Shown: positions 1 through 6,494, numbered from the stretch's first letter. The stretch: 10,025 nt of DNA from an uncultured Clostridia bacterium (GCA_945918815.1 CAMEIU010000074.1:1-10025), one strand, 5' to 3'. The notes: generated by a model from the letters alone, not told the origin. Numbers and translations are program-made.

Positions 1-254
1 GCATTCTCCGGGATCCGAAGGACCCACAGTCTCTGATTTCCTATTTGGATGTTCCCGAGGCCCGGCAGCTGTTTGCCGATGGGGTCATCTCCGGGGGCAT
101 GATCCCCAAGGTGGAGTGCTGCATCGACGCCATCCGGTACGGCGTTAAAAAGGTCATCATTCTCGACGGCCGGGTGCCCCATGCCATCCTCATGGAAGTC
201 CTGACCGACGAAGGCGCCGGCACCATGGTGGTGCCGGAGAAGCAGACCGAGTGA
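1..254 (+). CDS. argB: Acetylglutamate kinase, C-terminal part (5' end outside window)
   Basis: This is the last 83 codons of N-acetylglutamate kinase, which phosphorylates N-acetylglutamate with ATP in the second step of cytoplasmic arginine synthesis. The reading frame is open from base 3 and ends at a TGA at 252-254. The visible part carries the typical C-terminal signatures of the amino-acid-kinase fold: ILRDP, the GVISGGMIPKVE segment that contributes to the nucleotide site, then DAIRYGVKKV, LDGRVPHAIL and a closing LTDEGAGTMV. ArgB proteins normally end within a few residues of this last motif, so the 3' end looks intact. argD follows on the same strand after 194 bases, which fits an argJBD-type cluster. 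The only uncertainty is the missing N-terminal portion; the family assignment is firm. Confidence 0.95.
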   Translation, partial: ILRDPKDPQSLISYLDVPEARQLFADGVISGGMIPKVECCIDAIRYGVKKVIILDGRVPHAILMEVLTDEGAGTMVVPEKQTE

Positions 255-298
255 AACAGCCGGAAAAATTGGGATTTGACGATGTGATGTATCGCCAA

Positions 299-388
299 TG
301 TAGGGCGCGGCGACCCGACGCGCCGTTTGGCAGTTGGTTCCAGGATGCAGTTGCCTGCATACGGCACGTCCAGTGGCCGTGCCCTACA
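299..388. repeat. 90-bp palindromic intergenic repeat between argB and argD
   Basis: The element is bounded by an exact 8-bp inverted repeat, TGTAGGGC at 299-306 and GCCCTACA at 381-388. Inside the left half is a GC-rich hairpin, GGCGCG (304-309) pairing with CGCGCC (319-324). Inside the right half GGCAC (363-367) pairs with GTGCC (379-383). It has no coding content of its own and resembles the short non-autonomous palindromic repeats (REP/MITE-like) common between genes of gut Clostridia. It splits the argB-argD interval, leaving 60 bases before argD. Family membership is my recognition, not a database result. Confidence 0.7.
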
Positions 389-434
389 AAAAGCGGTACA
401 TCAACAAATCCCTATTTTCCTTCCCATGAACCTG

Positions 435-441
435 AAAGGAG
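435..441 (+). promoter_or_regulatory. Ribosome binding site that fixes the argD start
   Basis: AAAGGAG lies seven bases before the ATG at 449. The same reading frame is open back to a GTG at 251 that overlaps the argB stop, but those 66 extra codons run through the palindromic repeat and match nothing in ArgD proteins. The Shine-Dalgarno sequence therefore decides the start at 449. Confidence 0.85.
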
Positions 442-448
442 TCTTCCT

Positions 449-1609
449 ATGGATATCAAAGCCCTGGACCAGCAGTATGTGGCCCATACGTATCAGCGGT
501 TTCCGCTGCAAATCACCGGCGGCAAGGGCGCGGTGCTGACGGACGAGACGGGGAAGCAGTATATCGATCTCGGCAGCGGCATTGCCGTCAATGCCTTCGG
601 CATGGGTGACGACATCTGGCAGCAGGCCGTCATTGCCCAGCTCGGCAAGTGCCAGCACACCTCCAACCTGTACTATACGGAGCCCTGCGCCGTTCTGGCG
701 AAGATGCTCTGTGAAAAAACCGGCATGAAGAAGGTCTTCTTCTCCAACTCCGGCGCGGAGGCCAACGAGTGCGCCATCAAGGCCGCCCGGAAGTGGGCGG
801 CCTTGAAAAAAGGGCCAGACTGCTATACCGTCCTGACCCTCTGGAACTCTTTCCATGGCCGCACCCTCGCCACTCTGGCCGCCACGGGGCAGGAGAAATT
901 CCACCAGGACTTTCTGCCTCTGCCTGCCGGGTTTGTCCACGCCAAGGCCAACGACCTTTCAGACGTGGAGGCCAAGCTGGCGGAAAACAATGTGGCCGCC
1001 ATTATGATCGAGGTGGTCCAGGGCGAGGGCGGTGTGATGCCGCTGGAGCCGGATTTCGTCCGGGGCTTGGCGGAGCTGGCCAAGACGCGGGAGATTCTCC
1101 TGATCTGCGACGAGGTCCAGGCGGGCAACGGCCGCACGGGAAAACTCTACGGCTACATGCACTACGGCATCCAGCCGGATATCGTTTCCACGGCCAAAGG
1201 CCTCTGCGGCGGGCTGCCCCTGGGCGCGACCATGTTGGGGGAGAAAGTGGAGGATGTCCTCACCTACGGCGACCACGGCTCCACCTTCGGCGGCAATCCG
1301 GTCTGCTGCGCCGGGGCCATCAGTACCTTGCGCCGTCTGGATGAGGACCTGCTGGCCGGGGTCCAGATGCGGGGCCGGTATATCGTGGACGCCCTGACCG
1401 GCAAGCCGGGAATCAAGGCGGTCACGGGCCTGGGCCTGATGCTGGGCGTAGAGACGGAGAAGCCCGCCTCGGAGGTCATTCAGACCTGTATGGACCATGG
1501 CGTTCTGGTGTTGAGCGCCCACGGCAGAGTCCGCCTCCTGCCGCCCCTGAACATCCCCATGGACCTGCTGGAACAGGCCGTGAACGTGCTGATAGAGGCA
1601 TGTCAATAA
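449..1609 (+). CDS. argD: Acetylornithine aminotransferase
   Basis: A 386-residue PLP-dependent class III aminotransferase that interconverts N-acetylglutamate semialdehyde and N-acetylornithine, with glutamate as amino donor, in cytoplasmic arginine synthesis. Visible family marks are the N-terminal YQRFP and YIDLGSGIAVNAFG, the phosphate-binding SNSGAEANE (residues 99-107), the cofactor-stacking NSFHGRTL, the PLP-pyridine aspartate in ICDEVQAGNGRTG (Asp221), and the Schiff-base lysine in STAKGLCGG (Lys250). STFGGNPVCCA and the C-terminal RLLPPLNI are also typical. The length is normal for ArgD. It lies directly after argB, supporting the arginine role over lysine or ornithine catabolism, although ArgD enzymes often also serve as succinyldiaminopimelate aminotransferases. 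A bidirectional hairpin terminator begins six bases after the stop. Confidence 0.94.
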   Translation: MDIKALDQQYVAHTYQRFPLQITGGKGAVLTDETGKQYIDLGSGIAVNAFGMGDDIWQQAVIAQLGKCQHTSNLYYTEPCAVLAKMLCEKTGMKKVFFSNSGAEANECAIKAARKWAALKKGPDCYTVLTLWNSFHGRTLATLAATGQEKFHQDFLPLPAGFVHAKANDLSDVEAKLAENNVAAIMIEVVQGEGGVMPLEPDFVRGLAELAKTREILLICDEVQAGNGRTGKLYGYMHYGIQPDIVSTAKGLCGGLPLGATMLGEKVEDVLTYGDHGSTFGGNPVCCAGAISTLRRLDEDLLAGVQMRGRYIVDALTGKPGIKAVTGLGLMLGVETEKPASEVIQTCMDHGVLVLSAHGRVRLLPPLNIPMDLLEQAVNVLIEACQ

Positions 1610-1614
1610 AGAAG

Positions 1615-1651
1615 CCCTCGTGCCCCGAAAAGGGCACGAGGGTCTGTTCTT
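1615..1651. terminator. Bidirectional rho-independent terminator between argD and the HAD gene
   Basis: A perfect 11-bp stem, CCCTCGTGCCC (1615-1625) with GGGCACGAGGG (1632-1642), closes a six-base loop containing GAAA. On the plus strand it is followed by TCTGTTCTT; on the minus strand it is followed by CTTCTTTATT. The hairpin starts six bases after the argD stop and eight bases after the minus-strand HAD gene stop, so it can serve both convergent genes. Confidence 0.85.
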
Positions 1652-2489
1652 AAATCCGTTCTTCCAGCCAGCGGATTACGCTTGCCACGGTTCCTTCCCG
1701 GCAGCTGTCCGCTTCATGAAAGCCCCGTCCCAGCATCCGTTCGTCGCAGTCCGCCGGAATAAACGCCAGGTCCGCTTCCTCCAGCATGGAGAGGTCGTTG
1801 GGGGCGTCTCCGGCGCAGATCAAAATCGGCCGCCCCAGCTGGTTCGCCAGCTCCCGGGCGGCTTTTCCCTTGGAGGTTTCCGCCGCCTGGACTTCCACCA
1901 TGCCGGGCATGGAATTGATGGCCGTGTACCGGCCGCCGCCTCTTTGGTTGATATCGCCCTCCAAAAACGCGAAGAACTGTCCTTCCTGGGATTCCGATGT
2001 AATGGAGAACAGATCCTTCCGCTGGCTGTAGATGGCGAACTTCACCTTCGGATCCGGCACCATGGACCAGTCTGCCCAGACAAAATCCGCCTGCTGCCGC
2101 AGGAGATACTGGTCCCGTTCCGGGTCGCCGTGGAACACATAGTGCCTGTCGAGACAGTGGACTTCCAGCCGCAGCTCGGGGTAGGCTTCCTCGTAGTACC
2201 GCATCAGGGGCACGCAGTCCTCGGGCATGGGATGGCAGAACAGCAGCGCCTTCGTCGGGAGATCGTAGCACACGGCGCCGTTGCAGGCCAGCAGGGGCGC
2301 GTTCATGGGCACGTCCCGCAGGCGGCTGCGGGACATGGGCAGGCTCCGGCCGGTGTTGATGGTGAATTTGCCGCCTTCCTCCATAAAATAGCGGATGGCG
2401 TCCAGGTTGGCCTGGGGAATCTGCCCGGTCCGGTCCGTCACGGTCCGGTCAAAGTCACAGGCAAAGAGATAATTGGTAAATTTCGCCAT
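1650..2489 (-). CDS. Cof-type HAD-superfamily phosphatase
   Basis: A 279-residue cytoplasmic phosphatase of the haloacid dehalogenase superfamily, subfamily IIB (Cof/YidA type), which usually dephosphorylates sugar phosphates or other small metabolites. All four HAD motifs are visible: motif I DFDRTVTD with nucleophile Asp12 and acid/base Asp14; motif II INTGR with Thr46; motif III lysine in TSKGKA (about Lys207); motif IV CAGDAPNDLSML with the Mg-binding Asp228 and Asp232. The region between motifs II and III (about residues 85-190) is the variable C2 cap that sets substrate choice. The start at 2489 is chosen because the protein begins just before motif I, a GGAG sits eight bases upstream, and a promoter lies just beyond. 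The frame stays open further upstream only as the complement of the neighbouring gene. Substrate is unknown. Confidence 0.9.
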   Translation of the reverse strand: MAKFTNYLFACDFDRTVTDRTGQIPQANLDAIRYFMEEGGKFTINTGRSLPMSRSRLRDVPMNAPLLACNGAVCYDLPTKALLFCHPMPEDCVPLMRYYEEAYPELRLEVHCLDRHYVFHGDPERDQYLLRQQADFVWADWSMVPDPKVKFAIYSQRKDLFSITSESQEGQFFAFLEGDINQRGGGRYTAINSMPGMVEVQAAETSKGKAARELANQLGRPILICAGDAPNDLSMLEEADLAFIPADCDERMLGRGFHEADSCREGTVASVIRWLEERI

Positions 2490-2523
2490 AAAATCGCTCC
2501 GTAATTTGACTTTTTGTGAGATT

Positions 2524-2552
2524 ATTCTATCAGCTTCCGGGAAAAAAGACAA
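2524..2552 (-). promoter_or_regulatory. Sigma-70-type promoter of the HAD phosphatase gene
   Basis: Read on the minus strand, a -35 box TTGTCT (2552-2547) and a -10 box TAGAAT (2529-2524) are separated by exactly 17 bases. The predicted transcript start near 2517 gives a leader of about 28 bases before the ATG at 2489. This is the strongest promoter match in the divergent interval. Confidence 0.6.
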
Positions 2553-2618
2553 GAAGCAGCGGGCATTCACAAAAATTTCACATTTCAACGATACAATTTC
2601 TGTGAAGGAGGCGTTGAA

Positions 2619-3764
2619 ATGCGGCGTTGGATACGGAGAATTAGCCTGCTGGCGGCGATTTTGGTCCTGGCAACTACCCTGGCCGCAGCCTATGAGGCTT
2701 ATGAGGTTCCCGTGGAATTTGAAAATCAGACTCTGGAGGAGGCCATGGATGATTTTATGGCGGCCTACGGGCTTCGGGAGGGGAACTTTTCCGTCTCCTA
2801 TTATCATCCGGCCACGGGGGAGGCCTATGTCTTCTGTGATGACACCTTCATGGTGGCGGGCAGCACCTACAAGCTGCCCCTGAATATGTACTATTATGAG
2901 CTGGAGCGGGACGGGGAGCTGGCCTCCGACGCCTACATCGCCGGAGCCGGGACCACCCTGGACAACGCCCACTATCAGAGCCTGGTCTGCTCCGACAACG
3001 ATATTTCCATCGGACTTCTGTACAATCTTGGAAATTTCAGTACTTACAAGACCCTCATGCGGAAGTACTTTACCATGACCGACGAGGAAATCGACCAGGT
3101 CTACTACACCAGTAATTCCTACTGCACCCGTATGATGATGGACGCTCTGACCTATCTCTACGAGCACAGCGAGGATTTTGAGGAAATGCTGGGCTATATG
3201 CAGGAGGCCCAGCCGGGAGCGTATTTCAAGACCTATGTGACGGACTACCCGGTGGCCCATAAATACGGCTGGTTTGAGGGCGCGGTCAACGATGTTGGAA
3301 TCATCTACACGCCGGAGCCGTTCCTGCTGGCAGTCTACACCCAGGACGTCAGCGGCGAGGAAGTGGTGGGCCGTGCGGCGGAGCTGTTCCGGAACTATAC
3401 CCTCTGGCAGATTTCGCAGCAGCCGGAACCGGAACCGGAACCGGAGCCGGAACCGGAACCGGAACCGGAACCGGAACCGGCGGAAAGCATGTCCCTGGAG
3501 CTGACGGAGGTGCCCAAGGAGGAACCGGCGGAGGAATTTACGGAGGAATCGATGGAGGAACCGGAGCCGCCCGTCACGGAGCCGGACCCTGTACCGGAGC
3601 CTGAACCGGAGCCGGAATCTGCCTTTGAATGGTGGATGGTCGCCGTGGCCCTGGGCGTGTTCCTGGCAGGCGGCGGCCTGGTGCTGCTGCTCTTCCGTCC
3701 CAAGCACATGGGAAAATATGAAAAACGCTACCAGAAGCGGTTTGGGGATCGGGTGGAAAAATAA
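2619..3764 (+). CDS. Membrane-anchored serine hydrolase of the class A beta-lactamase / DD-peptidase fold with Glu-Pro stalk
   Basis: A 381-residue predicted surface protein. Residues 1-24 form a signal peptide (Arg-rich start, hydrophobic core, Ala-rich end). Residues about 35-265 resemble penicillin-recognising serine hydrolases: AGSTYKLPL gives an SxxK motif (Ser82, Lys85), CSDND gives an SDN motif (Ser125-Asn127), and AHKYGWFEGAVNDVGI stands where KTG would be (Lys215-Gly217, with Tyr in place of Thr/Ser). No clear omega-loop glutamate (ExxLN) of true beta-lactamases is visible. Residues 269-287 are nearly pure Pro-Glu repeats, followed by a second acidic Glu/Pro stretch to about 334, then a membrane segment (about 338-359) and a basic tail. 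This implies an extracellular domain held off the membrane by an acidic stalk. The start has AAGGAGG eight bases upstream. A role in peptidoglycan or substrate binding is inferred; activity is unproven. Confidence 0.8.
   Translation: MRRWIRRISLLAAILVLATTLAAAYEAYEVPVEFENQTLEEAMDDFMAAYGLREGNFSVSYYHPATGEAYVFCDDTFMVAGSTYKLPLNMYYYELERDGELASDAYIAGAGTTLDNAHYQSLVCSDNDISIGLLYNLGNFSTYKTLMRKYFTMTDEEIDQVYYTSNSYCTRMMMDALTYLYEHSEDFEEMLGYMQEAQPGAYFKTYVTDYPVAHKYGWFEGAVNDVGIIYTPEPFLLAVYTQDVSGEEVVGRAAELFRNYTLWQISQQPEPEPEPEPEPEPEPEPEPAESMSLELTEVPKEEPAEEFTEESMEEPEPPVTEPDPVPEPEPEPESAFEWWMVAVALGVFLAGGGLVLLLFRPKHMGKYEKRYQKRFGDRVEK
3423..3480 (+). repeat. Hexanucleotide tandem repeat (CCGGAA)n encoding the Pro-Glu stalk
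   Basis: Just over nine and a half head-to-tail copies of CCGGAA, with a single CCGGAG variant in the fourth unit. Each unit encodes Pro-Glu, so gain or loss of units alters the stalk by two residues without breaking the frame. Similar but degenerate units recur at 3558-3616. The near-identity at DNA level, rather than synonymous variation, suggests recent slippage expansion. Confidence 0.9.
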
Positions 3765-3834
3765 GCGGAGGACCTTCGCATCCAAAAATCAATAAAATGA
3801 TACTGGATTCAGGCTTCTTTTTTGTCTGGGTCCG

Positions 3835-3843
3835 TGTTATAAT
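3835..3843 (+). promoter_or_regulatory. Extended -10 promoter of the aminotransferase gene
   Basis: TGTTATAAT is a perfect TGn plus TATAAT extended -10. At the expected 17-base distance upstream the -35 position holds only TTCTTT, a weak match, which fits extended -10 promoters that do not need a strong -35. The predicted start near 3850 gives a leader of about 32 bases that includes the ribosome binding site AGAAAGGA at 3866-3873. Confidence 0.7.
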
Positions 3844-3881
3844 GGTGCTACCAAAAACAAGCAAGAGAAAGGATTTTCCAT

Positions 3882-5159
3882 ATGAGCGCTGCATACAAAG
3901 CCCTGGCGCCGGAGGCGCTACAGGAAGAATATCAACAGGTCAAGGCCCATTTTGAGGCGTTGAAGGCCAAAGAGCTGAAGCTGAACATGGCCCGCGGCAA
4001 GCCCGGCAAGGAGCAGCTGGATCTGGTCAGCGATATTTTGACGGTGCTGTCCAAGCCGGAGGACTGCGTCTCCGACGGCATCGACGTGCGGAACTACGGC
4101 GAATTGACCGGTATCCCCGCCGCCAAGCGGCTGTTTGCGGACCTGCTCGGCTGCAAGCCGGAGGAATGCTTCATCGGCGGCAACGCCAGCCTGACGCTGA
4201 TGTACGATACCATCTCCAAGGCCTACACCCACGGCCTGCTCCACAGCGAGCAGCCCTGGTCCAAGCTGGACAAGGTCAAGTTCCTCTGCCCCTGCCCCGG
4301 CTATGACCGCCACTTCAAGATCACTGAGTCCTTCGGCGCGGAGATGATCAACGTGCCCATGACCCCCACCGGCCCGGATATGGATCTGGTGGAGGATCTG
4401 GTCAAGGATCCGGCGGTAAAGGGTATGTGGTGCGTGCCCAAGTATTCCAACCCCGACGGCATCGTCTATTCCCGGGAAACCGTCCGCCGCATCGCCAATC
4501 TGAAGCCCGCCGCCCCGGACTTCCTGCTCATGTGGGACAACGCCTACTGTGTCCACGAGTTTGAAGGCGACTTCGTGCCCTTTGACGATATCCTGACCCT
4601 GTGCCGCGAGGCCGGGAACCCGGATATGGTCTTCGAGTACGCCTCCACCTCCAAGATCACCCTGCCCGGCGCGGGTGTGTCCGTCATGGCTGCCAGCGTG
4701 GACAACCAGAAGTATATGGAAAAGCTCCTGACCATCCAGACCATCTCCTATGACAAGGTCAACCAGTTGCGCCATGTGAAATATCTCCAGGACAAGGAGC
4801 ACACGCTGGCTCTGATGAAGCGGCACGCCGAGGTCCTGCGGCCCAAGTTCCAGTGCGTCCTGCGCTGGCTGGACCAGGAGATCGCCCCGCTGGAGATCGC
4901 CTCCTGGCAGCGGCCCAAGGGCGGTTACTTCGTCAGCGTCAACACCAATCCCGGCCTGGCCAAGCGGACCCTGGCGCTGTGCAAGGAGGCCGGCGTGGTC
5001 ATGACCGGCGCGGGCGCCACCTTCCCCTATGGCAAGGATCCCCAGGACAGCAACATCCGTATTGCCCCCAGCCTGCCCCCCGTGGCCGAGCTGGAGCAGG
5101 CCATGGACGTGTTCTGCACCAGCCTGAAGCTGGCGGCATTGGAAGCAATGGGCAATTGA
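3882..5159 (+). CDS. Class I PLP-dependent aminotransferase, aspartate-aminotransferase-like
   Basis: A 425-residue cytoplasmic fold-type I aminotransferase. Its long N-terminal helix, NMARGKPGKEQLDL and DVRNYGELTGIPAAKRLFADLLG resemble the subgroup of aspartate aminotransferases typified by Corynebacterium AspT (Asp_aminotransf family) rather than the classic AspC type. Key residues: Asn190 in KYSNPDG, Asp219 and Tyr222 in MWDNAY binding the PLP ring, the Schiff-base lysine in ASTSKITLPG (Lys258), and the C-terminal substrate-carboxylate arginine in IRIAPS. It likely transfers the amino group between aspartate (or a related amino acid) and 2-oxoglutarate; exact substrate is inferred. The ATG has AGAAAGGA eight bases upstream and an extended -10 promoter. 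The last four codons and the TGA stop lie inside a repeat terminus that starts at 5145, so the native C-terminus may have been replaced. Confidence 0.88.
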   Translation: MSAAYKALAPEALQEEYQQVKAHFEALKAKELKLNMARGKPGKEQLDLVSDILTVLSKPEDCVSDGIDVRNYGELTGIPAAKRLFADLLGCKPEECFIGGNASLTLMYDTISKAYTHGLLHSEQPWSKLDKVKFLCPCPGYDRHFKITESFGAEMINVPMTPTGPDMDLVEDLVKDPAVKGMWCVPKYSNPDGIVYSRETVRRIANLKPAAPDFLLMWDNAYCVHEFEGDFVPFDDILTLCREAGNPDMVFEYASTSKITLPGAGVSVMAASVDNQKYMEKLLTIQTISYDKVNQLRHVKYLQDKEHTLALMKRHAEVLRPKFQCVLRWLDQEIAPLEIASWQRPKGGYFVSVNTNPGLAKRTLALCKEAGVVMTGAGATFPYGKDPQDSNIRIAPSLPPVAELEQAMDVFCTSLKLAALEAMGN

Positions 5160-5194
5160 CAATGAAGACGTCCCTTCGCAACGGGTCTGAAAAT
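5145..5194 (+). repeat. Terminus of a dispersed repeat, overlapping the aminotransferase 3' end
   Basis: GCAATGGGCAATTGACAAT (5145-5163) differs at only two positions from the sequence at 8382-8400 and at three from the reverse complement of 8674-8692. In all three copies the 19-mer is followed by a short GC-rich near-palindrome around GTCCCTTCGC/GTCGCTTCGC/GTCCGCTGAC and then by TTGAAAAT or TGAAAAT (here 5188-5194). No partner inverted copy is found before fucO, so this is a solitary end. It supplies the stop codon (5157-5159) of the preceding gene. Confidence 0.75.
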
Positions 5195-5208
5195 TAGCAG
5201 GTACCCGG

Positions 5209-5251
5209 GTGCCCCCTGTCGGGGCGGCTATTAGCCGCCCGTATGGGGCAC
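5209..5251. repeat. Nested palindrome downstream of the aminotransferase gene
   Basis: An outer pair GTGCCCC (5209-5215) / GGGGCAC (5245-5251) encloses a perfect inner pair GGGCGGCTA (5222-5230) / TAGCCGCCC (5232-5240). Transcribed, it would form a very stable hairpin. It lacks a following T-run, so it is a weak candidate for intrinsic termination and more likely a REP-like element or a transcript 3' stabiliser. The outer arm extended to GGGGCACGAG recurs at 1617-1626 and 8451-8460 in the opposite orientation. Confidence 0.75.
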
Positions 5252-5260
5252 GAGAGGGCG

Positions 5261-5283
5261 GCGGATGAAATTCACGCATCCGC
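5261..5283. promoter_or_regulatory. Inverted repeat at the fucO promoter, possible operator
   Basis: GCGGATG (5261-5267) and CATCCGC (5277-5283) are a perfect 7-bp inverted repeat with a nine-base spacer. The spacer contains TTCACG (5271-5276), the best -35-like box for the TACAAT at 5292. The size and position suit a dimeric repressor site, but it could also be one more hairpin of the adjacent repeat. Confidence 0.35.
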
Positions 5284-5297
5284 GAATCAGCTACAAT
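5271..5297 (+). promoter_or_regulatory. Candidate promoter of fucO
   Basis: TTCACG (5271-5276) and TACAAT (5292-5297) are spaced by 15 bases, shorter than ideal, with a predicted start near 5304 and a leader of about 35 bases. A perfect TATAAT occurs later at 5316-5321, but its transcript would start inside the ribosome binding site (GGAGG, 5327-5331), so it is a less likely choice. Confidence 0.4.
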
Positions 5298-5338
5298 GTA
5301 TTTCCAAAGCAAAAATATAATATGTTGGAGGAATTCTT

Positions 5339-6484
5339 ATGGCTGTCAATCGTTTCGTACTCAACGGCATTTCCTATCATGGCAAGGGCGCCATTCAGGA
5401 GATTCCCGGCATCATCCGGAGCAAGGGCCTGAACAAAGCGTTTATTGCCTCCGACCCGGACCTGGTCAAGTTCGGCGTCACCAAGAAGGTCACCGACCTG
5501 CTGGACGCCAATGGACAGGCCTACGAAATCTACTCAGACATCAAGCCCAACCCCACCATCGAGAACGTGCAGTCCGGCGTGGAAGCCTATAAGAAGTCCG
5601 GCGCCGACTACATGATCACCATCGGCGGCGGTTCCTCCATGGATACGGGCAAGGCCATCGGCATCATCATCAACAACCCGGAATTTGCCGACGTCCGCAG
5701 CCTGGAGGGCGTGGCCCCCACCAAGAACCCCACGGTCTTCACCATCGCCGTGCCCACCACCGCCGGTACCGCGGCGGAAGCCACCATCAACTACGTCATC
5801 ACCGATGTGCAGAAGAAGCGGAAGTTCGTCTGCGTCGACACCAACGACATCCCCAACATCGCCGTGGTGGACCCCGACATGATGTCCACCATGCCCAAGG
5901 GCCTGACCGCCGCCACCGGCATGGACGCTCTGACCCACGCCATTGAAGGTTACACCACCAAGGCCGCCTGGGAGCTGGCTGACTGCCTGAACCTGGAGGC
6001 CATCAAGCTGATCTCTGCCAACCTCCGTGCCGCCGTCCGCAACGAGCCCGAAGGCCGCGAGGGCATGGCCCTGGGCCAGTTCGTCACCGGCATGGCCTTC
6101 TCCAACGTGGGCCTGGGCATCGCCCACTCCATGGCCCATACCCTGGGCGCCGTCTATGACACGCCCCACGGCGTGGCCTGCGCCATGATGCTGCCCATCG
6201 TCATGGAGTACAACCAGGAGGCCACCGGCGAGAAGTACAAGGCCATCGCCGAGGCCATGGGCGTGGATACCGCCGGCATGGACCAGCCCACCTACCGCAA
6301 GGCGGCCATCGACGCCGTCCGGCAGCTGAGTGTGGACGTGGGTATCCCCACCAAGCTGGAGGCCATGAAGGAAGAGGACCTGCAGTTCCTGGCAGAGTCC
6401 GCCGCCGCCGACGCCTGCGCTCCCGGCAACCCCAAGGAAGCCTCCGTCGAGGACTTCAAGACCCTGTTCCGCAAGATCATGTAA
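5339..6484 (+). CDS. fucO: Iron-containing alcohol dehydrogenase, lactaldehyde reductase type
   Basis: A 381-residue group III (iron-dependent) alcohol dehydrogenase very similar in sequence and length to E. coli FucO, which reduces L-lactaldehyde to 1,2-propanediol with NADH during anaerobic fucose or rhamnose use. Diagnostic stretches are the start NRFVLNG, DIKPNPTIENVQSG, the nucleotide-binding GGGSSMDTGKA (residues 96-106), VPTTAGTAAE, and TAATGMDALTHAIEGY. The metal ligands Asp196, His200, His263 and His277 occupy the same numbers as in E. coli FucO. GGAGG lies seven bases before the ATG. There is no fucose or rhamnose gene beside it; it stands between its own promoter region and a strong hairpin, so it may serve general aldehyde reduction and NAD+ recycling. 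Codon use is strongly biased to C- and G-ending codons, suggesting high expression. A 1,2-propanediol or butanol dehydrogenase annotation would be the alternative. Confidence 0.88.
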   Translation: MAVNRFVLNGISYHGKGAIQEIPGIIRSKGLNKAFIASDPDLVKFGVTKKVTDLLDANGQAYEIYSDIKPNPTIENVQSGVEAYKKSGADYMITIGGGSSMDTGKAIGIIINNPEFADVRSLEGVAPTKNPTVFTIAVPTTAGTAAEATINYVITDVQKKRKFVCVDTNDIPNIAVVDPDMMSTMPKGLTAATGMDALTHAIEGYTTKAAWELADCLNLEAIKLISANLRAAVRNEPEGREGMALGQFVTGMAFSNVGLGIAHSMAHTLGAVYDTPHGVACAMMLPIVMEYNQEATGEKYKAIAEAMGVDTAGMDQPTYRKAAIDAVRQLSVDVGIPTKLEAMKEEDLQFLAESAAADACAPGNPKEASVEDFKTLFRKIM

Positions 6485-6494
6485 TCAAATGACC

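Noticed and set aside
251..448. N-terminal extension of argD starting at GTG 251, overlapping the argB stop as GTGA
   Set aside because: The extra 66 codons pass through the palindromic repeat and resemble no ArgD sequence; ATG 449 has a good ribosome binding site and gives the normal length.
2566..2597. Promoter for the serine hydrolase gene using TTCACA (2566) and TACAAT (2592)
   Set aside because: The 20-base spacing is too long and the start would fall at the ribosome binding site. TTCACA repeats at 2577, 11 bases on, but I cannot assign it a function.
3765..3779. Possible terminator hairpin GCGGAGG-A-CCTTCGC after the serine hydrolase gene
   Set aside because: The loop is only one base, one pair is G-T, and no T-run follows directly.
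2490..3785. Long minus-strand reading frame continuing upstream of the HAD gene, rich in Arg/Phe/Gly
   Set aside because: It is the complement of the serine hydrolase gene; the low-complexity part mirrors the CCGGAA array, and the HAD promoter and start lie inside the interval.
4853..5197. Alternative-frame ORF within the aminotransferase gene
   Set aside because: Gly/Arg/Pro-rich shadow of a GC-rich coding sequence; the other frame carries the full set of aminotransferase motifs.
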